Source of the DNA: an uncultured Flavobacteriaceae bacterium
GTDB lineage: Bacteria; Bacteroidota; Bacteroidia; Flavobacteriales; Flavobacteriaceae
Assembly (NCBI GenBank): GCA_947494715.1
Contig: CANLWG010000015.1
Coordinates: 1 to 64,000, forward strand
Reading direction: 5' to 3'
DNA: 64,000 nt
A program made the translations under genes and the position numbers. The notes below the pieces were generated by a model. That model made no database searches. It saw only the letters and a program-made list of their open reading frames with translations, and was not told the DNA's origin. This document shows, piece after piece, positions 28,430 through 37,701 of the stretch. Position 1 is the first letter of the stretch, and every line of letters starts with the position of its first letter.

Positions 28430-29791
28430 TTAAACTGTCATGGAGAATAAACGTGTCTCCGGTGCCTTTCTATGGAGGAGAACGTCAAAAGCCATACAAA
28501 TATTACGTATAAAGGGTCTTCCTCTTTGGGTCACCATAATTTGATTTGGGTGAATATCTATCAATTGGTCCAGTTGCATTTCATGTAGTCGATCCAATAC
28601 CGAGGGCAATGCAGGGAAATGTAAATCCGTGTCACTCCATGAGGTCTCAAATCTGCACATTAAATTCAATATATGCTTTCTAATGATCCGGTCTTCATCG
28701 GTAAGAATATGGCCTCTATAAATGGGAATGATATCATTGTCCACCAAATGGGTGTATTCTTCAAGGCTTTTTACGTTTTGTGCAAAACTGTACCAGCTGT
28801 CACTTATACTGGAGACCCCCAGACCTATCATTAATTGAGTCTTCGAAGCCGTATAACCCATAAAATTACGGTGCAATTTCCCTAACTCCATAGAGGTATA
28901 GAGGCTGTCGTTAGAAAGTGCAAAGTGATCCATGCCTATTTCATGGTACCCGGCTTTGACCAACAATTTCTTTCCGGTTTCATATTGTTTTCGCTTTTCT
29001 TCGGCCGACGGGAGGTCTTCATCCTTATAGCCTCGTTGTCCATTGCCCTTTAACCATGGAACATGTGCGTAGCTATAAAAGGCCAATCGGTCCGGCTTTA
29101 ATGTTTTGGTCATGGTTATGGTCTGTTCAATATTAGCCAAAGTCTGATGGGGCAATCCGAAAATGATATCGTGCCCTATGGACTCATACCCAATTTCACG
29201 GGCCCATTCTGTAACATTCTTAACATTTTCAAAAGGTTGTATCCTATGAATTGCCTTTTGCACGGTTTGGTTATAGTCCTGTATGCCATAGCTTACCCTT
29301 CTGAAACCTACATCATACAGGGCCTGTAGATGCTCTTTGGTAGTATTATTGGGATGGCCTTCAAAACTAAACTCATAATTTTCGGACCGTGTGGTCGTAC
29401 TGAGAATCCCATTGATAAGCCGCTTTAGATTCAGGGGCGAAAAAAAGGTAGGTGTGCCTCCCCCTAAATGCAATTCCTTGATAATCGGTTTTTCCGAGAA
29501 TAGGTTACAATATAATCTCCATTCCTTTAAAACGGTCTTAATATAAGGAGCTTCAACGTCATGCCTTTTGGTAATACGTTTATGACATCCACAGAAGGTG
29601 CACATACTTTCACAAAAAGGTAAATGAATATAGAGACTGATGCCTTCGGATGAATTGCTCTCTTCAAAACTATGCTTTAAGGTAGATTTCCATTCCTTCC
29701 CCGAAAAAGTTTCGATGTTCCAATAGGGGACCGTAGGATAACTGGTATAACGGGGACCCGGAATATTATATTTTTGAACGAGATTGCACAT
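28430..29791 (-). CDS. hemN: Oxygen-independent coproporphyrinogen III oxidase (start trimmed from 29833)
   Basis: IHLPFCESMCTFCGCHKRIT radical SAM motif; YNIPGPRYTSYPTVPYW; internal Met is downstream of the inferred promoter. Confidence 0.94.
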   Translation of the reverse strand: MCNLVQKYNIPGPRYTSYPTVPYWNIETFSGKEWKSTLKHSFEESNSSEGISLYIHLPFCESMCTFCGCHKRITKRHDVEAPYIKTVLKEWRLYCNLFSEKPIIKELHLGGGTPTFFSPLNLKRLINGILSTTTRSENYEFSFEGHPNNTTKEHLQALYDVGFRRVSYGIQDYNQTVQKAIHRIQPFENVKNVTEWAREIGYESIGHDIIFGLPHQTLANIEQTITMTKTLKPDRLAFYSYAHVPWLKGNGQRGYKDEDLPSAEEKRKQYETGKKLLVKAGYHEIGMDHFALSNDSLYTSMELGKLHRNFMGYTASKTQLMIGLGVSSISDSWYSFAQNVKSLEEYTHLVDNDIIPIYRGHILTDEDRIIRKHILNLMCRFETSWSDTDLHFPALPSVLDRLHEMQLDQLIDIHPNQIMVTQRGRPFIRNICMAFDVLLHRKAPETRLFSMTV

Positions 29792-29841
29792 GGATGTAAT
29801 TTGATTAATTACAAACTTAGTTTCCGCCTGCAAAAAAAAAT

Positions 29842-29855
29842 ATGATAATTATCAG
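29842..29855 (-). promoter_or_regulatory. FNR/DNR-like box of hemN
   Basis: Minus strand CTGATAATTATCAT; -7 TAAGTTTG at 29812-29819, centre-to-centre 33 bp. Confidence 0.75.
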
Positions 29856-29907
29856 GTGATACGAATCTTGCCCTATCCGCGTAAATACCATTTGGATGTA
29901 CTACATC

Positions 29908-31066
29908 TCAATCAAACTCCAAAAATTTCATGATTTGGAGATTTCCTTTAAGGGCATTCCCTGGCATGGGATGTTCATTGTTGAAAACCTTTAAGTCTTC
30001 CTTGTCAAGTATAGTTACAAAATCTTCGCGATACCCATTTTCATAAGGGATAGCCCCCAGGTTTAATTGTAGATGGTTTCCAAAAAAATTATAAATGGCC
30101 GTTCTTTTGGAATAGCCATAATCATGCTTTTCAGAAGGCAAATGGACATTTTCTACTTTGTGTTCCGCATCGTACAAGGCATATACCTTTTGTATGTAGG
30201 ATACTCTATATTGGGTGTATTTCGGGTCCAATCCGCGCCATTGGAAACCAATAAAAGAGGCCTTGGTGCGGCCAATGCCGCTATCTCAACATTATTGGTC
30301 TGATGGTTTTCTCCCCTATGGACAGGCATACCGCTTTCGCAGACGCATCCCCCGAAAAAATGGGCCGAAACTTGGACAACTGGAGCGACCACCTTAATAC
30401 GATTGTCCAAAGCTGCGAGCATAAAGGTCTGGGTAGCCCCTCCAGAACCACCGGTCATACCGACCCGATCCCCGTCCACATCATCCCGTGACAATAGATA
30501 TTCCAATACCCGTATGCTATTATAGGTCTGCAAGTGGAGGGCAATAGGAATAGTATGTTCTACCTGTTCGCTTTCACCAAAGCCGAGCATATCATAAGCA
30601 AAGACTACGGCCCCCATCTTAGCAAAGACCGCTGCCCTGGTCTGTACATCCTCACGTAACCTTTTGTCCGGCAAATGCCCGTGAGGACTCAAAATTGCCG
30701 CGAATTTCCCCTCCCCTGTTGAAGGCCTGTACAGATTTCCCGTTATATAGAAACCAGGAAAACTCTCGATGGCTACATTTTCTACCGTATATCCATCCAT
30801 TTCCTTTTTGCTATGGATAATAGGATTAAAATTCCCGGTTATTTTGGGCATCTTCTCCCATTCCATGCCAATCTTAATACCCTCTTTGATCGTAGCGGCT
30901 CTTTCCTCCCAAGACTCCAAATCACTCCATTGGGAAGCGAATTCCTTCATTTTTAGGTTGGCCTGATCAGATGTCCAAAATGGCCCACACACAATTGACT
31001 CTCTTGAGCCATACCGGATAGGCATATCATTAAAATAAATAGAGCAGTCTTCATGTTCGCGTTCAT
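29908..31066 (-). pseudogene. Secreted alpha/beta hydrolase (acetylxylan esterase-like) broken by two apparent 1-nt deletions
   Basis: Signal peptide MKTALFILMICLSGMAQESQLCVGH in one frame, FWTSDQANLKMKEFA...GADWTRNTPNIEYP in a second, YIQKVYALYDAEHKVENVHLPSEKHDYG in a third. Confidence 0.85.
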
Positions 31067-31086
31067 GAGTTTTCCGAGCATATTGA

Positions 31087-32445
31087 TCAATAGGTTTCCT
31101 TGATCCAATTGTAGGGTTTCCTTTTCATCCAAAGTCCTCTAGTAAAATCAGGAAAATACTGTGGTGCACCATTATTCTCTATAGATACTTCTGAAAGTGG
31201 CGTAACCGCACTCCATGCCGCTGCATCATAGGCATCCATAGGCGGGGCAATATTCGCCTTGGCAGATTCCACAAAGGAGTTTAAGACAAAGAAGTCCATT
31301 CCACCATGCCCTGCATCCAAGGCATATTCCCCATATTTTATCCATAAGGGGTGATCATATTTCTTTAGCCATTCGTCCGCGACATCCCAGTCGTGGGGCT
31401 CAGATTTACCTTCAATATAGATTCTGTCACCATCAACTTCCCACAGTCCATTGGCTCCCTGAACCCGGAATCCCAAAGAATAAGGTCTGGGCAGATTACA
31501 ATCGTGGGTAACGATAATGGTTTCCCCGTTTGCGGTTTCAATGGTGGAGGTAATCACATCACCTTGTTTGAATTTCACCTTGGCATTAGGATGGTTTTCT
31601 CCGCCCACCTCAACAATATAATTATGGAGTCCAATGGCCTTTGAAGCACTGGAAGTCATGGAAACAAATCGGTTTCCACGGTTAATATCCGCCATAACGG
31701 CAATGGGCCCGAGGCCATGGGTGGGATACACATCGGCGTTGCGTTTTACGGAATGTTGGGTGCGCCATTTGGCCTCAGAGCTTCCCTTCTCACCAAATTC
31801 GGCACCTTTCCCGTGGGCAGCCGTCCCATCATTGAACTTTACGCCCCGAAGATCATGTTGGTAACCGCATCTAAAATGTACCAGTTCCCCAAAAATATTC
31901 TGCTTTACCATGTTAAGTACCGCCATGATATCACGCCGATAATTCACATTTTCAAGAATCATCATATGTGTACCTGTCTCCTCATGGGTATTCACCAAAT
32001 CCCAACATTCTTCCAGTGTGTTCGCCGCCGAGACCTCGGTTCCTGCATATTTTCCGGCCTTCATAGCATCAACCGTCATGGTTACGTGCCATAGCCAGGG
32101 CGTGGCAATGACTACCGCATCCACATCCTGTAGTTCCAATAAATTCCTATAGTCATAATTATTCTTGCCAAAGGTTTTGGGTGGCTTGCCACCGGCATCG
32201 GCAATTTTTTGTTTCGCGATCGAAATACGGACCGGGTCTATGTCACATACCGCAGTAACATTCACATCCTTTCGTAGAAGTAAATTTTGAAGGTGGCCGG
32301 TACCCCGCCCTCCGGCACCGATAAGCCCCACGTTCAATTTATCACTCTGATGCGAACCTGAAATGCCATAGGCAAATCCAGGTGCCATGACCATTCCCGC
32401 CCCTATTAGGGAACTTTCCTTTATAAATCTTCTTCTTGAACCCAT
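31087..32445 (-). CDS. Gfo/Idh/MocA-family protein, GH109-like, with export signal
   Basis: SRRRFIKESSLIGAG; LNVGLIGAGGRGTGHLQNLLLRKDVNVTAVCDID; CGYQHDLRGVKFND. Confidence 0.85.
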   Translation of the reverse strand: MGSRRRFIKESSLIGAGMVMAPGFAYGISGSHQSDKLNVGLIGAGGRGTGHLQNLLLRKDVNVTAVCDIDPVRISIAKQKIADAGGKPPKTFGKNNYDYRNLLELQDVDAVVIATPWLWHVTMTVDAMKAGKYAGTEVSAANTLEECWDLVNTHEETGTHMMILENVNYRRDIMAVLNMVKQNIFGELVHFRCGYQHDLRGVKFNDGTAAHGKGAEFGEKGSSEAKWRTQHSVKRNADVYPTHGLGPIAVMADINRGNRFVSMTSSASKAIGLHNYIVEVGGENHPNAKVKFKQGDVITSTIETANGETIIVTHDCNLPRPYSLGFRVQGANGLWEVDGDRIYIEGKSEPHDWDVADEWLKKYDHPLWIKYGEYALDAGHGGMDFFVLNSFVESAKANIAPPMDAYDAAAWSAVTPLSEVSIENNGAPQYFPDFTRGLWMKRKPYNWIKETY

Positions 32446-32606
32446 AATTCTATTTTAAATTTGGTTTTGGAATTTATGTCGTTGCTCAAATTATGAAATT
32501 CTATATAAAATTGTTTGTATTAATCCCTTTAATTATGATCTATATCGATATATAAACCATTTTTAAATTCAAAGGGCTATTTTTGCCCCATTAAAACATA
32601 AACCAC

Positions 32607-33491
32607 ATGACCTTACTTTTAATGGCTGCCGGCAGCGGTAGTCGCTATGGAAAACTGAAACAATTTGACGACCTAGGACCCAAAGGTGAATTTTTAATGG
32701 AATTTGCTATATACGATGCTTTAAAAAATGGTTTTGACCATATTGTGGTCATTACCAAAAAGGAGAATACATCCTTTTTGTTTGACCATCTTCGGGATAG
32801 ATTACCTACGGATGTTAAACTGGATGTACTGGCCCAAGAGGTTACCGATCTACCGGATGGGTGTAGTTTTTCCGGAGAACGTTCCAAACCCTGGGGTACC
32901 GCCCATGCGGTCTGGACTGCTCGTCACGTTATAAACAATCCCTTTGTGGTAATCAATGCGGACGATTTTTATGGACAGCCTGCCTATAAAAATGCAGCCG
33001 ATTTTATAAGGGAACATAAAAATGATAATACCTATGCCCTCGTAGGCTATACCTTAAAGAATACCCTTTCTGAACACGGAACCGTTTCCAGAGGGGTTTG
33101 CAAGGTAGACGGCGACCGTCTCCTGTCCGTTGATGAACGTTTAAAACTGGAACGAGTGGGAGACTGTGTAAAGGATCATGATTCCGGTAACATATACACC
33201 GGAGACGAACAGGTGAGTATGAACTTTTGGATCTGTAAACCTTCAATATTCGATAAAATAGAAAGTGAATTCAGAAACTTCCTTTCAAATGAAGAATCGG
33301 CCAAGACCAGTGAGCTTTATATTCCCAAGACTGTTCAGGAAATGCTACAGGCCGGTGAAATAGAAGTGAAAGTAGTTCCTTCCGGTGGGGAGTGGTTCGG
33401 GGTTACCTATGCCAGCGACCGTGAAGTGGCCGTGACCCATCTGCAAGAAAAAACAGATGAGGGACAATATGTATCACCCCTTTGGCCTTGA
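32607..33491 (+). CDS. Sugar nucleotidyltransferase
   Basis: LLLMAAGSGSRYGKLKQFDDLGPKGEFLMEF; VVINADDFYG. Confidence 0.88.
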   Translation: MTLLLMAAGSGSRYGKLKQFDDLGPKGEFLMEFAIYDALKNGFDHIVVITKKENTSFLFDHLRDRLPTDVKLDVLAQEVTDLPDGCSFSGERSKPWGTAHAVWTARHVINNPFVVINADDFYGQPAYKNAADFIREHKNDNTYALVGYTLKNTLSEHGTVSRGVCKVDGDRLLSVDERLKLERVGDCVKDHDSGNIYTGDEQVSMNFWICKPSIFDKIESEFRNFLSNEESAKTSELYIPKTVQEMLQAGEIEVKVVPSGGEWFGVTYASDREVAVTHLQEKTDEGQYVSPLWP

Positions 33492-34576
33492 TGATGAGCC
33501 GCTATTCCCACAACGAACTAAACTTTCTTTTAGAAAACTTTTCCATAGCGAAGAAGGAGTATTCCCTTTCGCCATTGACCGATGGTTATATTAACGATAC
33601 CTTCCTAGTAAAGGACGGCGTTACTCCTGTCTACATTTTGCAACGCATTAACCACGATGTGTTTCCAAACGTCTCAGGGATAATGAACAATATTGAAAAG
33701 GCATTTTCTTTTCTTAAAAGTGATGACTACCACAATATTTCGCTCATACAGACGGTATCCGGACAAAGTTATTACAGCCATGGAAAGGAAAGTATAACCT
33801 ATTGGAGGTTAATGACCTATATGGACAATAGTCTGGCCTACAATACTACCGAAAATCCGAAAATCGCTTTTGGAGCAGGAAAAATCATTGGTGAATTCCA
33901 TCGATTGCTTTCTTCCGCCAAACCGGAAAGTTTTGTTGAAATCATACCAGGATTTCATGATCTTACCTTGCGGAAGAAACAATTTGAGGTATCGCTTTCC
34001 GTAGGGGCAACGGACCGGCTACATACCGCTGAAAATGCCATTGCCTTTGCAGGAAAAACCCTGGAAACCCTAAAAGAACTTAATCATCTTAAACTTCCTT
34101 TGCGTATCTGTCACAATGATACCAAATTGAACAATATCCTTTTTTCGAAAAAGACAGATCAACCGCTCTGTTTAATAGATTTGGATACATTAATGAACGG
34201 ATTCTTTCATTTTGACTTTGGGGACGCCATACGTACCATAGTAAACACTGCTCCCGAAGATGAGCAAGACCATGGCAATATTGTCTTTAGAAGAGACCTT
34301 TTTGATTCCTTTATAGACGGACTTGAGACCAATGGGGCGTTTTTGACCCAAGCAGAAATTAATGTACTTCCCATGGGGGCGGTACTTATGCCATTCCTTC
34401 ATGGTATTAGAGCTTTGGCGGACTACCTTAATGGCGATGTGTATTATAAGGTTGCTTATGAAAATCAAAATCTGGATCGCTGTCTAAGCTTGTTCGATTT
34501 TACTCAAAAAGCCTTGGAAGAACTTGATTTTATGGAAGATTCAATTGCTAATAGACTAAGTACTGTGGCCCTATGA
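33482..34576 (+). CDS. Aminoglycoside phosphotransferase-fold sugar kinase (N-acetylhexosamine kinase-like)
   Basis: LRICHNDTKLNNILF, LIDLDTLMNGFFHFDFGDAIR; 10-nt overlap with the nucleotidyltransferase. Confidence 0.85.
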   Translation: MALMMSRYSHNELNFLLENFSIAKKEYSLSPLTDGYINDTFLVKDGVTPVYILQRINHDVFPNVSGIMNNIEKAFSFLKSDDYHNISLIQTVSGQSYYSHGKESITYWRLMTYMDNSLAYNTTENPKIAFGAGKIIGEFHRLLSSAKPESFVEIIPGFHDLTLRKKQFEVSLSVGATDRLHTAENAIAFAGKTLETLKELNHLKLPLRICHNDTKLNNILFSKKTDQPLCLIDLDTLMNGFFHFDFGDAIRTIVNTAPEDEQDHGNIVFRRDLFDSFIDGLETNGAFLTQAEINVLPMGAVLMPFLHGIRALADYLNGDVYYKVAYENQNLDRCLSLFDFTQKALEELDFMEDSIANRLSTVAL

Positions 34577-34709
34577 ACTAATGCTCCTAAAAATGGCCCA
34601 AAATGCGGAAAATGAAGATATTCCTATGGTTCAAAGTAGTTCATGGCATATGTCTTCTTTTCTATTTCGTATCTTGAATGTCTTTCTATCCAATTGTCGA
34701 AACCAAAGC

Positions 34710-37463
34710 ATGCGGTACATTTTATTATGCGGAGTCTTTTTTCTATGCTTCCCCTTCCGGTCAGATGCCCAAGAGTTATTGCCCCCTATTCATAATTACA
34801 AGGTATTCGAGTACGATGCTGCTGGCAAGAACTGGGGATTAGCCGTTGATGAAAACGGTGAGCTTTTTGTGGCGAACAATGCAGGGTTACTTCATTTTAA
34901 TGGTGAAGAATGGACCTTGAACAAGCTGCCCAACAAAACCATTGTACGTTCCGTGGCCTATCTGAATGGTAAAATTTTCACGGGATCTTACGAGGAATTT
35001 GGATTTTGGATGAAAAATGAAGTGGGTACGCTGCAATATACTTCTCTTACCCATCTTATAGAAGACCATGAATTTACCAGTGAGGAGTTCTGGGAAATCC
35101 TATCCTATAAAGAATCTATAATCTTCCGGTCCGTTGCCGGAATCTACATATACAAGGACAACGAAATAACCATTGTGAATACCCCATTTGTATCCGACAT
35201 GGTTCTATTTAGGGATGAACTCATCGTGGCCGGAGGACAAAATGAACTATTTAAATTATCCAACAACGAGCTGATCTCTTTAGGGAATCAGGAACTGTTA
35301 AACGGAAAAACGGTAACCGATATGGCTACCATAAATGATGAATTGCTTATAGGTACCAAATTAAACGGTTGTTATCTATATGATAACGAGACTCTAAAAC
35401 CTTGGGAAGAAGACATAAATGAGGATTTGAAGTTCCATCAACTTAATAAAATTTTGTTCCTAACTTCAAAGGAAGTGGTTTTCGGCACTATAAAGAACGG
35501 TATCTATTTATATGATATTGAACAAAAAAATGCAAGAAACATAAATAGGGAGACTGGGCTTCAAAACAATACGGTGTTATCCTTGGCACAATTCCAAGAC
35601 CAATTATGGGCGGGGCTGGACAATGGCCTGGATAAACTTCATATTAATACCCCTATTACCTACTACACAGACTATACCGGTACCCTGGGAACGGTATATG
35701 ACATTTTGGTCCATGGAAATACAGTATATCTGGGAAGCAATACAGGCATTTATTACTTTGAGGGGAATACATTGAATTTCGTAAGCGGTTCCCAAGGTCA
35801 TGTATGGGATTTAAAAACAATAGAGAATGAATTATTCGCCGGCCATAACACGGGAACCTTCAAAATAGTCGGGGATAGACTGGAAAAAATATCCGACATC
35901 ACCGGGGGCTACCAATTGGTAAAGGTCCCGGAAAGTGAGAATACCTTTTTGCAGGGCACCTATACAGGTGTTGCCAAATATCAAAAAAGTCAAAACGGAG
36001 ACTGGCAGATAACCCGTATCAAAGGTGCGGGATATCCTATAAAACGGCTTTGTTTTGAAGATCAAAGGACCGTTTGGGCCGCTCACCCGTACAAAGGCCT
36101 GTTTAGGTTTGAACTGAATCCCGAGCTAAATGAAATTTTGGAGACCAAAGAATTTGGAACAGATGTCATTGCCAATAATTACAACATAAAGTTATTCAAC
36201 ATAAAAAACCAAATCGTTATACAGAGTGAAGGACTTTGGTATAAATACGATGCCATACTTGGAAAGGTAGCTGTTTTTGAAGAGTTTAAGCCGTATACCA
36301 ATAAAGACCTTATTTATACGGACGGCACTAATTTTTGGTTTTTAAACGGTGAGGGCAATAATGAAATAAGTTATACGGATTTAAAGACCAAAAATATATC
36401 AATATCGGAGCCAACCTTGGAGCAACGGTTGGTACCGGATGCAGAAAACGTGTTCAAACAAAATGATTCCATTTATCTTTTGACATTAAGTGATGGATTT
36501 GGCAAGATTAACATTTCACAATTACAAAATCGTTTGGGAAATTTTGCGCCACCCGTTCCCAATCTTAGCTATTTTAGGGATGGGAACCGTCTCCATTCCA
36601 TTGATTCTTCATTTTTTCATATTCCCCACAGATATTCAAAGGAAATACGTTTACAAGTGTCCGCCCCGAGTCTGGTAAAGCCCAGATACTACTATGAGCT
36701 TAGCGGTCCCAGTTCAAAATCCCATCTCACCGACGAGGGCACCATGGATTTTCAGAACCTACCGCATGGTGACTATCAAATCCAGGTGTCCACGGTAAGT
36801 ATGGACAATAAAAGGTCCGCTCCTCTTACAATCCAATTTGAAATAGCCCCACCCTGGTATCTTTCCAAATTGAGCATTGCCCTTTATTTTTTAGGCTTGA
36901 TAGGGTTGGTGTTTTTAGTGCGTCTCTACAACAGACAAAAGCTTAAACGAAAACATGATAAGTTAAAAGAGCAATTACAGAGGGAGCAGGAAGAACGGTT
37001 GGCCGCTTTGGAAAAAGAAAAATTAGAAAAGGAGATTAGGCAGAAGCAAAAGGAATTGGCCCGCACCACTATGGATATGGTTAAAAAGAACGAATTGATA
37101 TTGGAACTGAAGGAAATGCTTGTACTTCACAAAAATGAGTTTTCCAACAAACAACGGTATCGCTCACTTTCCAAAAAATTAAACAGCTCTATAAATGAGG
37201 ACGAGGATTGGAATCATTTTGAGGTAAATTTCAAGGAACTCCACGAGGACTTTTTTGAAAATCTGCTACAACAATTTCCGGACCTCACTCCTAAGGACCT
37301 AAAGCTTTGTGCTTATTTGAAAATGAACCTTTCCTCCAAGGAAATTGCTCCTCTAATGGGTATAACCATACGGGGTGTTGAAATACACCGATACCGACTA
37401 CGAAAAAAGCTCAAAATGGACAACTCGCAAAACTTATCCAATTTTTTAATCAAGTTCAACTAA
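34710..37463 (+). CDS. Membrane-bound regulator: periplasmic beta-propeller sensor, Y_Y_Y-like domain, TM, coiled coil, LuxR-type HTH (start trimmed from 34581)
   Basis: Propeller-type repeats, LSIALYFLGLIGLVFLVRLY TM, C-terminal DLTPKDLKLCAYLKMNLSSKEIAPLMGITIRGVEIHRYRLRKKL. Confidence 0.88.
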   Translation: MRYILLCGVFFLCFPFRSDAQELLPPIHNYKVFEYDAAGKNWGLAVDENGELFVANNAGLLHFNGEEWTLNKLPNKTIVRSVAYLNGKIFTGSYEEFGFWMKNEVGTLQYTSLTHLIEDHEFTSEEFWEILSYKESIIFRSVAGIYIYKDNEITIVNTPFVSDMVLFRDELIVAGGQNELFKLSNNELISLGNQELLNGKTVTDMATINDELLIGTKLNGCYLYDNETLKPWEEDINEDLKFHQLNKILFLTSKEVVFGTIKNGIYLYDIEQKNARNINRETGLQNNTVLSLAQFQDQLWAGLDNGLDKLHINTPITYYTDYTGTLGTVYDILVHGNTVYLGSNTGIYYFEGNTLNFVSGSQGHVWDLKTIENELFAGHNTGTFKIVGDRLEKISDITGGYQLVKVPESENTFLQGTYTGVAKYQKSQNGDWQITRIKGAGYPIKRLCFEDQRTVWAAHPYKGLFRFELNPELNEILETKEFGTDVIANNYNIKLFNIKNQIVIQSEGLWYKYDAILGKVAVFEEFKPYTNKDLIYTDGTNFWFLNGEGNNEISYTDLKTKNISISEPTLEQRLVPDAENVFKQNDSIYLLTLSDGFGKINISQLQNRLGNFAPPVPNLSYFRDGNRLHSIDSSFFHIPHRYSKEIRLQVSAPSLVKPRYYYELSGPSSKSHLTDEGTMDFQNLPHGDYQIQVSTVSMDNKRSAPLTIQFEIAPPWYLSKLSIALYFLGLIGLVFLVRLYNRQKLKRKHDKLKEQLQREQEERLAALEKEKLEKEIRQKQKELARTTMDMVKKNELILELKEMLVLHKNEFSNKQRYRSLSKKLNSSINEDEDWNHFEVNFKELHEDFFENLLQQFPDLTPKDLKLCAYLKMNLSSKEIAPLMGITIRGVEIHRYRLRKKLKMDNSQNLSNFLIKFN

Positions 37464-37701
37464 TTGCTTCTTCGTTTTTAACATATTCTTCAAATATTAA
37501 AAACAAAAAGAGATTACATCATTACCACATCACAATGTTAAAAATTTAAGTTCTTCCAAGGTTGTAATTACTGCAAACGCAAGGTGGTTAAGGTTTTCAA
37601 GTACAGTAGTACCTGATGTATTTTTTATGTAATCCTTTCTCTACTTAGCACTTATTTGTTTTACTAATTTGGCAATAATCTAACTCAATTAATGAACAAA
37701 T

